This document shows positions 18,964-27,900 of a DNA stretch of 64,000 nucleotides, in pieces (the stretch's first letter is position 1; each line of letters opens with the position of its first letter). The translations under genes were made by a program, and so were the position numbers. Source of the stretch: Pseudomonas fluorescens (lineage in GTDB: Bacteria > Pseudomonadota > Gammaproteobacteria > Pseudomonadales > Pseudomonadaceae); assembly GCF_902497875.1 (NCBI RefSeq), contig NZ_CABVHY010000003.1:248001-312000 (forward strand). The letters run 5' to 3'. The notes beneath the pieces are model-generated. The model saw only the letters and a list, made by a program, of their open reading frames with translations. It did no database searches and was not told the origin of the DNA.

Positions 18964-19001
18964 AACCTTGAAAGGTTGGGTGCGCTGAAGAGCGCCGCGA
19001 A

Positions 19002-19784
19002 TCAGAACGCCGGCAGTACTGCGCCGCTGTATTTTTTCGCGATGAATGCTTTCACTTCCGGGCTGGTCAGTGCTTTGGCGAGTTTCTGGATGGCGACGCT
19101 GTCCTTGTTGTCCGGACGGGCCACCAGGAAGTTCACGTAGGGCGAATCGGCACCTTCGATGATCAGTGCGTCCTTGGCCGGGTTCAGGCCGGCTTCCAGC
19201 GCATAGTTGGTGTTGATCATGTCCAGATCAACTTGATCCAGAACACGCGGCAACATGGCCGACTCAAGCTCTTTGAACTTGAAGTTATGCGGGTTCTTGG
19301 CGATGTCTTTCGGGGTCGCCAGGGCGTTTTTCGGGTCTTTCAATTCGATCAGGCCGGCTTTCTGCAGCAAGATCAACGCACGGCCGCTGTTGCTGCCTTC
19401 GTTCGGGATGGCAATGGTCGCGCCGTCCTTGAGCTCGGCCAGGGTTTTGACTTTCTTCGAGTAACCGCCGAAAGGTTCGACGTGAACGCCGATCACGGTC
19501 ACCAGGTTAGTGCCTTTGCCTTCGTTAAAGCTTTTCAGGTACGGCAGGGTCTGGAAGTAGTTGGCGTCCAGACGCTTCTGATCGACCTGCACGTTCGGTT
19601 GTACGTAGTCGGTGAACACCTTGATTTCCAGATCCACGCCCTCTTTGGCGAGGGCCGGCTTGATCAGCTCGAGGATTTCAGCGTGCGGCACCGGCGTCGC
19701 GGCAACCACCAGTTTCTCGCCAGCCTGGGCGATGCCTGCGGACAGGGCAGCCGCCAGTGCGGTGAACAACAGAACCTTTTTCAT
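19002..19784 (-). CDS. Orphan MetQ/NlpA-family binding protein
   Basis: This 260-residue periplasmic binding protein has a 21-residue signal peptide ending GIAQA-G with no lipobox cysteine, unlike E. coli MetQ. Family motifs are VAATPVPHAEIL, the DANYFQTLPYL strand, and IPNEGSNSGRAL, close to the MetQ ligand loop. No metN or metI lies beside it, so it may share the MetNI transporter at 6617-8375. It diverges strongly from the MetQ at 5805 and is closer to classical MetQ. A 180-base upstream region carries two GAATAAAA direct repeats and a weak TGGCAC-type -24 element. A clear terminator follows. Confidence 0.85.
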   Translation of the reverse strand: MKKVLLFTALAAALSAGIAQAGEKLVVAATPVPHAEILELIKPALAKEGVDLEIKVFTDYVQPNVQVDQKRLDANYFQTLPYLKSFNEGKGTNLVTVIGVHVEPFGGYSKKVKTLAELKDGATIAIPNEGSNSGRALILLQKAGLIELKDPKNALATPKDIAKNPHNFKFKELESAMLPRVLDQVDLDMINTNYALEAGLNPAKDALIIEGADSPYVNFLVARPDNKDSVAIQKLAKALTSPEVKAFIAKKYSGAVLPAF

Positions 19785-19836
19785 GCAGTGTCCTTATCGA
19801 AAATCACAGTCGTCAGCGACGACGGCTTCAAGTGAG

Positions 19837-19925
19837 GTGCCAGTGAAGTGCTATCGCTGGCGTGGTGCGGACAATACCGAGATTTTTTATTCCCGAACAA
19901 TATCTTTTATTCACTTTCATATTCC
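19837..19925 (-). promoter_or_regulatory. Upstream control region of the orphan metQ
   Basis: Read on the minus strand, two direct repeats beginning GAATAAAA, each followed by a TTG-CGG-like tail, occur within 19870-19915. TTATTCC at 19887-19893 (plus strand) is the same heptamer as in front of sfnB. A sigma-54-like TGGCAC at 19842-19837 is followed after five bases by TTGAA instead of TTGCA, so that promoter assignment is weak. Confidence 0.3.
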
Positions 19926-19964
19926 ATTTTGCTCATACAGACGCCGCCTGCTCTACGCCGTGAC

Positions 19965-20900
19965 CTATAAGGACTGCGTAAGCCGTTCCAGCAGGTCTTT
20001 CAGGGCTGCCCGTTCGCTGGCAGAACCGCCGCTGACGATTCGCTCGACCTGCTCTTCGATCAGCGGCAACGGCGCCAGGCTTTCCGGCAGATTCAGATGC
20101 TCCGGCAAAATTTCGTCGCCACTGCTGACCAGCAACGCAAAGTGGATGACGTTCTCCAGCTCACGGGTGTTGCCCGGCCAACTGTGATGCTCCAGCAGTT
20201 GCTGCGCCGCTTCGCTGATCAATGGCACCGGCAGACCCAGGCGCTGGCTGTAGATGCCGAGGAAGTACTCGGCCAATGAAAGGATATCGCCGACCCGTTC
20301 GCGCAATGCCGGCAGGTCCAGTTGGCCTTCGTTCAAGTAGTGATAAAGCCGCTCATGGAATTTCCCGGCAGCCACCGCTTGCGCCAGGTCGATACTGGTA
20401 GCCGCCACCAGCCGCACGTCCACCGGGCTTGGCTGCTGAGCACCAACACGGGTGACTTCGTGGTTCTCCAGTGCCGCGAGCAGCTTGATCTGGATCGGCA
20501 GCGGCAAGTCGCCGATTTCGTCCAGGTACAAAGTGCCGCCGTTGGCTGAACCGAACCAGCCGGCCCGACTGCTGGCCGAGCCGCTGTGACTGCCGGCGGC
20601 ATAGCCGAACAACTCGGCATCGGCGTAGGTCGGACTGATCGCCCCGCAGTTGACCGAAACGAACAAACCACCACGGTCGCTGCCCCGGTGGATATGCCGC
20701 GCCAGCAGTTCTTTACCGCTACCGGTTTCACCGCGGATCAGCACGCAAATCGAGCGTGGTGCCAGCTGCTCAAGCTCGTGGCGCAGTTGTCGTGAACGAG
20801 GGTCAACGAACACCAGCGCCTTGGCGCGAATGCTCAACGGGCTTTTTTCCGCGTCGGGAAAGGTCAGCAACCGCTGACCGAAGGTTTCATGCAAGCTCAT
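19965..20900 (-). CDS. Sigma-54 activator-type AAA protein (SfnR-like) without visible HTH
   Basis: This 311-residue protein has only the AAA+ domain of sigma-54 enhancer-binding proteins. Walker A GETGSGKE is at residues 57-64, Walker B GGTLYLDEIG at 121-130, and WPGNTREL at 241-248. There is no N-terminal sensor domain, as in SfnR. The loop that normally reads GAFTGA and touches sigma-54 is GSHSGS at 103-108, lacking the key phenylalanine. The C-terminus ends after about 60 residues with no Fis-type helix-turn-helix. The position upstream of metQ and near sulfur genes suggests an SfnR-family role in organosulfur control. It may be a co-factor rather than a full activator. How it would bind DNA is unclear. 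Confidence 0.75.
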   Translation of the reverse strand: MSLHETFGQRLLTFPDAEKSPLSIRAKALVFVDPRSRQLRHELEQLAPRSICVLIRGETGSGKELLARHIHRGSDRGGLFVSVNCGAISPTYADAELFGYAAGSHSGSASSRAGWFGSANGGTLYLDEIGDLPLPIQIKLLAALENHEVTRVGAQQPSPVDVRLVAATSIDLAQAVAAGKFHERLYHYLNEGQLDLPALRERVGDILSLAEYFLGIYSQRLGLPVPLISEAAQQLLEHHSWPGNTRELENVIHFALLVSSGDEILPEHLNLPESLAPLPLIEEQVERIVSGGSASERAALKDLLERLTQSL

Positions 20901-20956
20901 GACAGACTCCCGCCCAAATCCGCCGGGAGACGGCAGGCGTTAAAAAAATAAAAGAC

Positions 20957-21538
20957 TCAAGCGCGACGCAGGGAATGCTGTTCCATGCGGTTTTGCAGAC
21001 GGTAGAGGTAGGCGAAGCCCTGCTCCCAGCGTTGGTGCCCGGACTTCACATTAATGTGCCCGGCACCGGCCAGAATCCCGGCTTCGGCGCCCCAATGGCG
21101 GGCCAGCTCAAGGGCACGAGTGGCGCTGACGGCAGTGTCGTTGTCCGAGCTGACGACCTGGCTGGGAAACGGCAACAGGTGCGTCGGGATCGGTGCGAAG
21201 TTGCGCAAGGCCGGTGCGCAGGCAGGGCGTTCGACATCCGCGGGGGCGACCAGCAAGGCGCCGCGGACCTGCCGCAAAAAGCCGACGGGCGCCTGTGCCG
21301 CCCAATGAGCAACGGTGATGCACCCCAGGCTGTGGGCGATCAGGATCACCGGCGTGCTGTCGGCGGCGATGGCCTCGGCCAGCGCGGCAACCCAATCTTC
21401 ACGACGCGGTGTTAACCAGTCGGCTTGCTCCACACGCGCGCTGTTCGGCAAACTGCTCTGCCAATGGCTTTGCCAATGATCTTCTGACGATCCTTGCCAG
21501 CCCGGCACGATCAGGTAGCGAATTGATTCGTAGCGCAT
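20957..21538 (-). CDS. RBBP9/YdeN-family alpha/beta hydrolase
   Basis: This 193-residue protein is a small serine hydrolase of the RBBP9/YdeN family. The nucleophile elbow is AHSLGC, the N-terminal strand is YLIVPGWQGSSEDHWQ (the PGW motif of the family), an aspartate follows in VVSSDND, and a histidine in GAGHIN completes a catalytic triad. The start is set at the ATG with GGAGGGCTCCCC upstream; a 12-residue longer frame lacks a site. It sits 56 bases after the SfnR-like gene and may be cotranscribed downstream of that gene's promoter region in the opposite sense order. The physiological substrate is unknown. Confidence 0.85.
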   Translation of the reverse strand: MRYESIRYLIVPGWQGSSEDHWQSHWQSSLPNSARVEQADWLTPRREDWVAALAEAIAADSTPVILIAHSLGCITVAHWAAQAPVGFLRQVRGALLVAPADVERPACAPALRNFAPIPTHLLPFPSQVVSSDNDTAVSATRALELARHWGAEAGILAGAGHINVKSGHQRWEQGFAYLYRLQNRMEQHSLRRA

Positions 21539-21710
21539 GGGGAGCCCTCCGGCTGCTTGTCTGTTCGGGAGCAAGTATAGGGAGGAGAGTTATATTCGTT
21601 AAGGAATAAGAAGCTATTTATTAAGACCTAAAAAGAATATAAGCATCGCACCCTGTAGCGGATGCTGCAGGCTGCGATCAACCGAGGCAAGAAATCAAAA
21701 GGCCGGCACG

Positions 21711-23006
21711 CTAGGCGGGATACCCGAGTGAATCGCGCAATCGGTACCAACTGATCGCCAGCGCGGCACCGAGCTGGCGGGCGGGGTACAGCGGCAGGCG
21801 TGAGACCGGGGTGACGGGAAACTCCAGTTGCGCGACGTCGCAACCACGCACGGCCTGCGCGAGCACGCGCCCCAGTGCAGTGCCCATCGCCACGCCGCGA
21901 CCGCAATAGCCGTACGCGGTCCATACACCGTCCGCCAATTGATGCAGGCGCGGCAGATCATCGATGGTCATGCCGACGCGACACGCCCAACCATGTACCC
22001 AGTCCACACCGGCGAGTTCCGGAAAACGTTCGATAGCCGCGGCCTGAAGTTGCGCCCGTGTTGCGGGATCGAGTGTGTCGGCAGAATGCCCGCGGCCCCC
22101 AATGACAAAGCGGCCGTCGGGGTCGATACGACAGTAGTAGGTGATTTTGCGCGTCTCCGAGACGCCCGCCCCACGCGACATGATGCGTTCGCGCAAGGTA
22201 GCTGGAAGAGGGTCGGTTGCGATCTGCGCGCTCGACACGGTGACATACGATTGCGCAACGGAAGGCCACAGCCGGTCGGTATAAGCATCAGTGGCCAGAA
22301 TCACCTGCTTCGCCCGAACAATGTGACCATTCACTGTCAGCTCGACGCCACCGGCAACAGGTGTGATCGCACTGACTGGCGAGTGTTCATGGATGGCCGC
22401 CCCGCAAGCCAGTGCGGCGCTCGCGAGCCCTAGGGCATAGGCCAGCGGATGCACCGCGCCGGCACGGCGCTCAAGCAAACCTGCCGGCCAGAATTTCGAG
22501 CCAGTCGCCACAGCCATGGCGTCGCGGTCGAGGTACTGGGCGTCACCGCCGTGATTGTTGATTGCTTGTGCCCGAGCCTGTAAATACCGGGCGGACGCTT
22601 CGGAAAACGCCCCCTGGATCCAGCCATCGCGCGTCGGTGAGCAATCGATCTTATAGCGCTCGACGAGCTCGAACAGCTCATCCGCACTGTGATACCCAAA
22701 ACGCATCATGCGCGTCGCGGTCTCAGCGCCAAACCGTTTGATCAGTGCCGCCGGTGTCGGTTTGAAGCCCGGGACCACCTGGCCACCGTTGCGGCCGGAG
22801 GCTCGGTGGGCGATTTCGGACGCCTCGAACAGGGCGACATTGACACCCGATTCAGCAAGATGGAGCGCGGCGGACAATCCGGTGAAGCCACCACCGATCA
22901 CTGCGACATCGACAGAAAGTGGCCCGGTAATCGGCGGTGTCGCGCTACGCGCAGCAGTGGTCGCCGCCCACAGCGTGGACGTCGGGAAGTGCATATTCGC
23001 TGTCAT
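21711..23006 (-). CDS. FAD-dependent amine/amino-acid oxidase (PuuB/DadA-like)
   Basis: This 431-residue flavoprotein of the DAO family oxidises a primary or secondary amine of an amino acid or gamma-glutamyl polyamine. It opens with a short tail and the FAD-binding VAVIGGGFTGLSAALHLAE fold near residue 34. The SGRNGGQVVPGFKP segment is typical of PuuB-type gamma-glutamylputrescine oxidases, and the C-terminal GYCGRGVAMGTALGR motif contacts FAD. It is cotranscribed with an amino-acid ABC importer and faces an IclR regulator, so it probably starts catabolism of the imported compound. Codon use differs from the flanking genes, suggesting the cassette was acquired. Confidence 0.82.
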   Translation of the reverse strand: MTANMHFPTSTLWAATTAARSATPPITGPLSVDVAVIGGGFTGLSAALHLAESGVNVALFEASEIAHRASGRNGGQVVPGFKPTPAALIKRFGAETATRMMRFGYHSADELFELVERYKIDCSPTRDGWIQGAFSEASARYLQARAQAINNHGGDAQYLDRDAMAVATGSKFWPAGLLERRAGAVHPLAYALGLASAALACGAAIHEHSPVSAITPVAGGVELTVNGHIVRAKQVILATDAYTDRLWPSVAQSYVTVSSAQIATDPLPATLRERIMSRGAGVSETRKITYYCRIDPDGRFVIGGRGHSADTLDPATRAQLQAAAIERFPELAGVDWVHGWACRVGMTIDDLPRLHQLADGVWTAYGYCGRGVAMGTALGRVLAQAVRGCDVAQLEFPVTPVSRLPLYPARQLGAALAISWYRLRDSLGYPA

Positions 23007-23059
23007 GGTAAAGCCTATACGGTATGCGGGTTCGGGAACGGCAAGCGCCGCTGGATGGC

Positions 23060-23791
23060 TTAACTTGCGTGCGTGACTCGGCGCAGGAAATCGCGCATGC
23101 GTTCGTTGCTCGGCGCGCTCAATACTTCTCTGGACGGCCCCTGCTCGGCGATGCGTCCGCCATCGAGAAACAGCACTCGGTCGGATACGTCTCGGGCGAA
23201 ACCCATCTCGTGGGTGACGATGATCATGGTCATCCCTTTCTCGGCCAGCCCGCGCATGACCGCCAGCACCTCGCCGACCAGTTCCGGGTCAAGTGCAGAG
23301 GTGGGTTCGTCGAACAAGATGGCTTCAGGCTGCATGGCCAGGGCGCGGGCGATTGCCACTCGCTGCTGCTGACCTCCGGACAACTGGTGCGGGAAGTGGT
23401 CAACTTTTTCCGCGAGGCCCACACTGGCAAGCAGCTCGCGTCCCCGTTCGGCGGCCTCGCGGGGATTTTCACCTTTCACATGAACCGGGCCTTCGATCAC
23501 ATTCTCGAGCGCCGTGCGATGGGGAAAAAGATTGAATCGCTGGAACACCATCCCGACACGTTGCCGTACATGGCGAATGTCCGATCGCCCAGCATCAACC
23601 TTCAGGCCTTCGACCGATACGCTACCGGCTTCGTAACGCTCCAGCCCATTGATGCAGCGCAGCAGCGTCGACTTGCCCGAGCCGGAAGGGCCGATCAGGC
23701 AAACTACTTCGCCAGAATGAATTTCTGCGTTGATGCCGCTCAACACGCGGTGCGCGCCGAATGACTTGCTCAGGTTCTCGATTTTGATCAT
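23060..23791 (-). CDS. Polar amino-acid ABC transporter ATPase
   Basis: This 243-residue protein is the ATPase of a GlnQ/HisP-type importer. Walker A is GPSGSGKS, the signature LSGGQQQR, Walker [13 protein letters not shown], and the H-loop [10 protein letters not shown]. Its start overlaps the permease stop by four bases, so the two are coupled. Together with the permease and binding protein, it forms a complete one-permease importer for an amino acid or amine, later attacked by the FAD oxidase whose gene follows. Confidence 0.92.
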   Translation of the reverse strand: MIKIENLSKSFGAHRVLSGINAEIHSGEVVCLIGPSGSGKSTLLRCINGLERYEAGSVSVEGLKVDAGRSDIRHVRQRVGMVFQRFNLFPHRTALENVIEGPVHVKGENPREAAERGRELLASVGLAEKVDHFPHQLSGGQQQRVAIARALAMQPEAILFDEPTSALDPELVGEVLAVMRGLAEKGMTMIIVTHEMGFARDVSDRVLFLDGGRIAEQGPSREVLSAPSNERMRDFLRRVTHAS

Positions 23792-24447
23792 TTTTTGCTC
23801 CCCATGCTTTTTTCGAGACGGCCGATCGCGTACATCATTGGCAGGCTCATCGCGAGGTACATCAGCGCGACAAGGGTAAAGACCGTCGAACTATTGAAGG
23901 TGGCTGCAGCGATCAATTTGCTTTGCATCGACAGCTCGACCACGGTGATGACAGCCGTTTGGGAAGAGTCCTTGAGCATCATCACCACGTTGTTGCCATA
24001 GGGCGGCAATGCCATGCGCAACGCCTGCGGCAGCACCACTCGGCGCATCAACTTCGCACGCGACATGCCAATCGACTGGGCAGCCTCGAACTGCCCGACA
24101 TCCACCGCATCGATACCCGCACGAAACACTTCTGCCATGTACGAGGAATAGGCGATGCCCAGGCCCAGGGAACCGGCCTGAAACGCGGTCAGGCTGATGC
24201 CGATCTCCGGGATCACGAAGTACATGTAAAACAGCACCACGATGATCGGGATGCCTCGGAAGACGTTGGTCAGCACGCGGCTGGCATGGGCAAGCGGGGC
24301 GATACCACTCACCCGCAGAAGGGCCCAGAACAAGCCGAGTACGGTAGCGATCACCAGCGCAGTGGCGGTGATGTAAATCGTGGTCAGTGCGCCCTGCAGC
24401 AGCATGGGCAGGTAATCCACTGCATCAGTCAGGAAGGAATCGAACAT
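23788..24447 (-). CDS. Polar amino-acid ABC transporter permease
   Basis: This 219-residue inner-membrane protein of the His/Glu/Gln permease family has about five membrane helices. The EAA loop reads [24 protein letters not shown]. The membrane segments [11 protein letters not shown] and [10 protein letters not shown] are typical of the family. There is only one permease gene, so the channel is probably a homodimer. It lies between the binding-protein and ATPase genes in one operon. Confidence 0.9.
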   Translation of the reverse strand: MFDSFLTDAVDYLPMLLQGALTTIYITATALVIATVLGLFWALLRVSGIAPLAHASRVLTNVFRGIPIIVVLFYMYFVIPEIGISLTAFQAGSLGLGIAYSSYMAEVFRAGIDAVDVGQFEAAQSIGMSRAKLMRRVVLPQALRMALPPYGNNVVMMLKDSSQTAVITVVELSMQSKLIAAATFNSSTVFTLVALMYLAMSLPMMYAIGRLEKSMGSKK

Positions 24448-24519
24448 CTACAACCTCCGGAGCGTGTGCACGCGCCGTCCCGGGCTAAGGGACCGCGTGC
24501 GGGTTAGGAGAGGAACCGA

Positions 24520-25278
24520 TCAGGAGGCGACGGCCCACTTCGCGAGAATCGTGCGCAAAGTGCCGTCCTGGCGAAGTTTGTCGATGGCCGCGTTGATCTT
24601 CGCGACGGTCGCGGCATCGCCCTTCTTCACGGCCAGCGCGATGTCGGTTGCGATCACCGATTTGTAAGTGTCGACCAGGCGCACCCTGGCGCCGACCTGG
24701 CGCACTTGATAGGCGACTACCGGACCGTCACCGAACGCGGCGTCCAGGCGACCGAGCGCGATGTCTCGAACCATATCGGCCATCGTGTCGTAGAGTTTCA
24801 CTTCCTTGAAGCCACCCACAGCCGTTATCGGCTCGACATAAGACGTACCGACTTGCACGCCGATGATCTTGCCTTTCAGGTCGGCAAAACTGAGGTAGGG
24901 CGTGGCATCCGCTGCGGGGACGATCAACCCCTCGCCGTAGCTCACAACGATGTCCGAGAAGTCGACGACCTCGGCGCGGGCCGGAGTGCGGGCGAATGCC
25001 GAGGCAATGATCTGGATCTTGCCGGTTTGCAAGGCGGGTACGAGGGAGGTGAACGGAATCGGTACGATCTCGGGCGTGAAGCCGACCTCCTTGCCGACGG
25101 CACCGGCAATGTCGATCATCAAGCCCTTGAGCGTGTTGCTCTGCGGATCCAGATAATTGAACGGCACCGCACTTGGCGTGGCGCCGACCTTCAGCACCGG
25201 GAGTTCGGCGTGCGCCGTCGACAGCAAGGCAACGGTGGAGACGACGGCGACCAACGATTTTATTGTTTTATGCAACAT
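24520..25278 (-). CDS. Amino-acid ABC transporter substrate-binding protein
   Basis: This 252-residue family-3 solute-binding protein has a signal peptide (about 24 residues, ending HAE) and the two-lobe periplasmic fold. Landmarks are LKVGATPSAVPFNYLD, the GLMIDIAGAVGKE strand, the IIASAFARTPARAEVVDFSD segment of the ligand site, and the C-terminal LRTILAKWAV. It is the first gene of the cassette and lies 72 bases before the permease. The ligand is unknown; the downstream oxidase points to an amino acid, opine or polyamine derivative. Confidence 0.9.
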   Translation of the reverse strand: MLHKTIKSLVAVVSTVALLSTAHAELPVLKVGATPSAVPFNYLDPQSNTLKGLMIDIAGAVGKEVGFTPEIVPIPFTSLVPALQTGKIQIIASAFARTPARAEVVDFSDIVVSYGEGLIVPAADATPYLSFADLKGKIIGVQVGTSYVEPITAVGGFKEVKLYDTMADMVRDIALGRLDAAFGDGPVVAYQVRQVGARVRLVDTYKSVIATDIALAVKKGDAATVAKINAAIDKLRQDGTLRTILAKWAVAS

Positions 25279-25647
25279 GTGGAATCCCCTTTTGAAACCG
25301 CCTCTGAAAGCGCGCGGACTGTGCCGACCAGGATCGGTCAGAACGGAATTTCAGACCATTAACCGTATCGCACAGCGATATGCATATATTGCATGCAGAT
25401 TCGATCCTGCATCAGCAACCCATTACCGTCAATAGTCAAAAATCGGCAGGCACGGTGAAATATCCACAGCCGAGGTTTTACCAATGGGCCGTAAACACTG
25501 AGGTTATGGCCTTGTTCGGGGAGATTTTTCGGGGAGCGGGGCCCCTACTTGACGCCTGCGATCTATCGATATACGGTCAGCTTCTATCGAGATGCAGTCT
25601 CTATCTATTGATATTCGGGCGGCTTTGTCGCCAGGCAACGGACTACC
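25279..25647. other. Divergent control region of the ABC/oxidase cassette
   Basis: The 369 bases between the binding-protein gene and the divergent IclR gene hold no gene. They include a GCATATATTGCATGC near-palindrome around 25381 and three direct repeats nearer the IclR start, listed separately. Confidence 0.6.
25562..25614 (+). promoter_or_regulatory. Three 21-bp-spaced direct repeats, likely IclR-family operator
   Basis: TCTATCGATAT at 25562, TCTATCGAGAT at 25583 and TCTATTGATAT at 25604 are near-identical 11-mers with an exact 21-base period, so all lie on one face of the helix. They end about 34 bases before the regulator's start codon, a good place for auto-regulation or for control of the divergent operon. 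Confidence 0.6.
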
Positions 25648-26496
25648 ATGAACCCCGCAGATTCGACGTTGTATGTGCAATCTCTCGCCACTGGCATCGC
25701 CGTGCTCGATGCCTTCGATCCGCAGCATGCGTCGATGAGCCTGCCGGAGATCGCCGCTGCTGCCGGCATCAGCCGTAGCGCCGCGCAGCGATTCGCCTTC
25801 ACGCTGGAAGCGCTTGGCCTGTTGCTCAAAGACCCGGTCAGCAAGCGCTATTCGTTGTCGTCGCGAACCCTTGATGCGGGCTGTCACTACCTACAGTCAC
25901 ATTCGCTACTGGATCGAGCGAATCCCTATCTGCTCGAATTGAATCGAAACGCGGGGGAGACGGTGAACCTGGCGGAGCCGGCCGGTACGGACATGATCTA
26001 CATCGGCCGATTTCCAAGCCCGATGCGCCTCATGGTGCACATGCCGGTTGGACGCCGAATTCCGATGTATTGCTCTTCAACGGGGCGCGCCTATCTCTCG
26101 TGTTTGCCTGAAGAGCAGGCGCTCGCGATCCTGGAAAGCACACAGCGGATTCGTTTCACGCCAAATACCGTGGTTGATCTGGAAGCACTGCTCGATCGCC
26201 TTCAAATAGCGCGGCAAGAGGGCTATGCGTACTGCAGTGAGGAGTACTACCGCGGAGACCTCGCGCTCGCCGTACCGGTGTTCGATCTCAATCACCACGT
26301 GGTGGCCAGCCTGCAGATGTCCGTGCCGGTGTCCAAATGGTCACTCAAGAAAGCCGTCTCGCGCTTCATCCCGATGATGCAGGACACGGCGCGATTGATC
26401 TCGACCACGCCGCCGACACAGCGGCCGCTGACCTCATTTCTTGGGCCAAATATCGAACAGCCGGTGGCACCGGCCGCACCGGTAAAATCGCGCTAA
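25648..26496 (+). CDS. IclR-family transcriptional regulator
   Basis: This 282-residue protein has the IclR layout. An N-terminal winged helix-turn-helix (MSLPEIAAAAGISRSAAQRFAFTLEALGLL, residues about 30-60) is followed by the GAF-like effector domain, with the NAGETVNLAEPAGTDMIYIGRF core and the conserved PMYCSSTGRAYLSCLP stretch, and AYCSEEYYRGDLALAVPVFD. It is divergent from the ABC/oxidase operon, the usual position for its specific regulator, and its effector may be the transported compound. A proline- and alanine-rich tail of about 25 residues follows the domain. Confidence 0.92.
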   Translation: MNPADSTLYVQSLATGIAVLDAFDPQHASMSLPEIAAAAGISRSAAQRFAFTLEALGLLLKDPVSKRYSLSSRTLDAGCHYLQSHSLLDRANPYLLELNRNAGETVNLAEPAGTDMIYIGRFPSPMRLMVHMPVGRRIPMYCSSTGRAYLSCLPEEQALAILESTQRIRFTPNTVVDLEALLDRLQIARQEGYAYCSEEYYRGDLALAVPVFDLNHHVVASLQMSVPVSKWSLKKAVSRFIPMMQDTARLISTTPPTQRPLTSFLGPNIEQPVAPAAPVKSR

Positions 26497-26869
26497 AACC
26501 GTGGGAGCCTGGAGCGCCTGCAGTTGAACCAGCCGCTTGCGGCAAAAGAACAAAAAAAAGGCCGCACCCTGCCAAGGAGACGGCCCGAAAATCGTTGAGC
26601 GCCGGGTGATAACGTGCGCTCGATGCAGGCCTATGATTGATTTGAAGCACTTATATCTCAAAGTAATTTTTTATATTTTTACTAGATCAAAAATAAATAT
26701 AAGAATTCATCATTTCACTCAAACGGCTTGCCCATTCGGGCGCCTGGGGCTTGCAGAAGTACCCCGCATGATTCCATTCTCTGATTATTGATGTTCGCCT
26801 CCTGCCCTGCGTCATCGCGCAGCGTGCTCGCCGTGAACGCCAACCTGTTGACTGGAAGCGCCAATCATC
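26497..26869. other. 373-bp AT-rich intergenic region
   Basis: Between the IclR and AraC genes the sequence drops to AT-rich DNA around 26640-26720. A short GGCCG...CGGCC stem at 26560-26585, followed on the minus strand by eight T, could end an unseen minus-strand transcript. I see no gene that I would support. Confidence 0.4.
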
Positions 26870-27874
26870 ATGATTGAACCTACCTCCCTCGCCAGTTGGA
26901 CCCGCGCCCTGCGCAAACAACTCGATGCGCTTGGCCTCGACAGCGATGCACTGTGCCGCGAAGCCGGGCTCGACCCGCAACTGATGGACGACCCGAACGC
27001 CCGGTATCCGCTGTCCGCCACCACGCGCCTGTGGGAAGTGGCGGTCAAGGCCAGCGGCGACCCGGCGATCGGCTTGCGAGTCTCGCGCTTCGTCAGCCCG
27101 ACCAGCTTTCACGCGCTGGGTTATGCGCTGGTGGCCAGCGGCAGCTTGCGTGAAGTCTTTGAGCGGATCGTGCGTTATCACCAGGTGGTCAGCGATGCGC
27201 TGGAGCTGGAACTGAACCAGCACGGCGACCGCTACTGCTTTCATCTGAAGGTGCCTCAGAGCAGCCCGACGCCAGCCTACGAAGCCATCGATGCCTTTGC
27301 GGCGATTTATGTACGTACCTGCCGCAACCGTCTGGGTCGGGACTATGCACCGCTGGCGGTGTACCTGCGCCGGCCGGAACCGGCTGATCCCAAACACTGG
27401 CACACAGTGTTCCGCGCGCCGATCTTCTTTGCGGCCGACGAGGACCGTCTGGAGTTTGCCGTCAGCGATTTCGACAGTCATCTGGATGACGCCAACCCGG
27501 AACTGGCCGAACACAACGAAACAGCGCTCGAGCGCACCCTGACGCAATCGAAACCATTGACCTGGGAGCGCAAGGTCCGCGCTGCAATTGAAGCGCAATT
27601 ACCGGAAGGCGAACCCTCTGCTGAACGCATCGCCGAGGCTCTGCATTTGAGCCTGCGCAGTCTGCATCGACATCTGGCCGATGAAGGTTATCGCTTTGAT
27701 ACCTTGCTCAACGAATGTCGGGAGAACCTGGCGCTGCTGCACCTGCGTGACCCGCAGTGCTCATTGAGCGAGATCAGCTATCTGCTGGGCTTTGCCGATA
27801 CCAGCAGCTTCAGCCGCGCGTTCAAGCGCTGGACCGGGATGACCCCGGGGCAGTTTCGGGATGGGTTGCGGTGA
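26870..27874 (+). CDS. AraC-family transcriptional regulator
   Basis: This 334-residue protein has an N-terminal effector-binding domain of the OruR/ArgR-like 'arabinose-binding' type (RYPLSATTRLWEVAVKASGDPAIGLR, FHALGYALVASGSL) and a C-terminal double helix-turn-helix. The C-terminal part shows SAERIAEALHLSLRSLHRHLADEGYRF and the closing signature EISYLLGFADTSSFSRAFKRWTG. The operon it controls is not obvious, as the next gene to the right is on the opposite strand and the cassette to the left has its own regulator. Family assignment is secure and the target is open. Confidence 0.92.
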   Translation: MIEPTSLASWTRALRKQLDALGLDSDALCREAGLDPQLMDDPNARYPLSATTRLWEVAVKASGDPAIGLRVSRFVSPTSFHALGYALVASGSLREVFERIVRYHQVVSDALELELNQHGDRYCFHLKVPQSSPTPAYEAIDAFAAIYVRTCRNRLGRDYAPLAVYLRRPEPADPKHWHTVFRAPIFFAADEDRLEFAVSDFDSHLDDANPELAEHNETALERTLTQSKPLTWERKVRAAIEAQLPEGEPSAERIAEALHLSLRSLHRHLADEGYRFDTLLNECRENLALLHLRDPQCSLSEISYLLGFADTSSFSRAFKRWTGMTPGQFRDGLR

Positions 27875-27900
27875 AAATTTGTGTTGCCTGCGCCGGCCCC

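Larger units (their letters stand above)
18336..19001. other. 666-bp intergenic region dominated by REP repeats
   Basis: Between the convergent ATPase and metQ genes lie a doubtful 33-codon frame (18473-18574), two REP pairs (18631-18706 and 18788-18877) and the metQ terminator near 18926-18963. I see nothing else that looks coding. Confidence 0.6.

Noticed and set aside
19834..19850. A sigma-54 promoter before the orphan metQ
   Set aside because: TGGCAC is present, but the -12 element reads TTGAA rather than TTGCA; mentioned only as a weak element.
26537..26791. An 84-codon plus-strand frame in the AT-rich gap before the AraC gene
   Set aside because: It has no ribosome site, overlaps a hairpin and shows no coding character.
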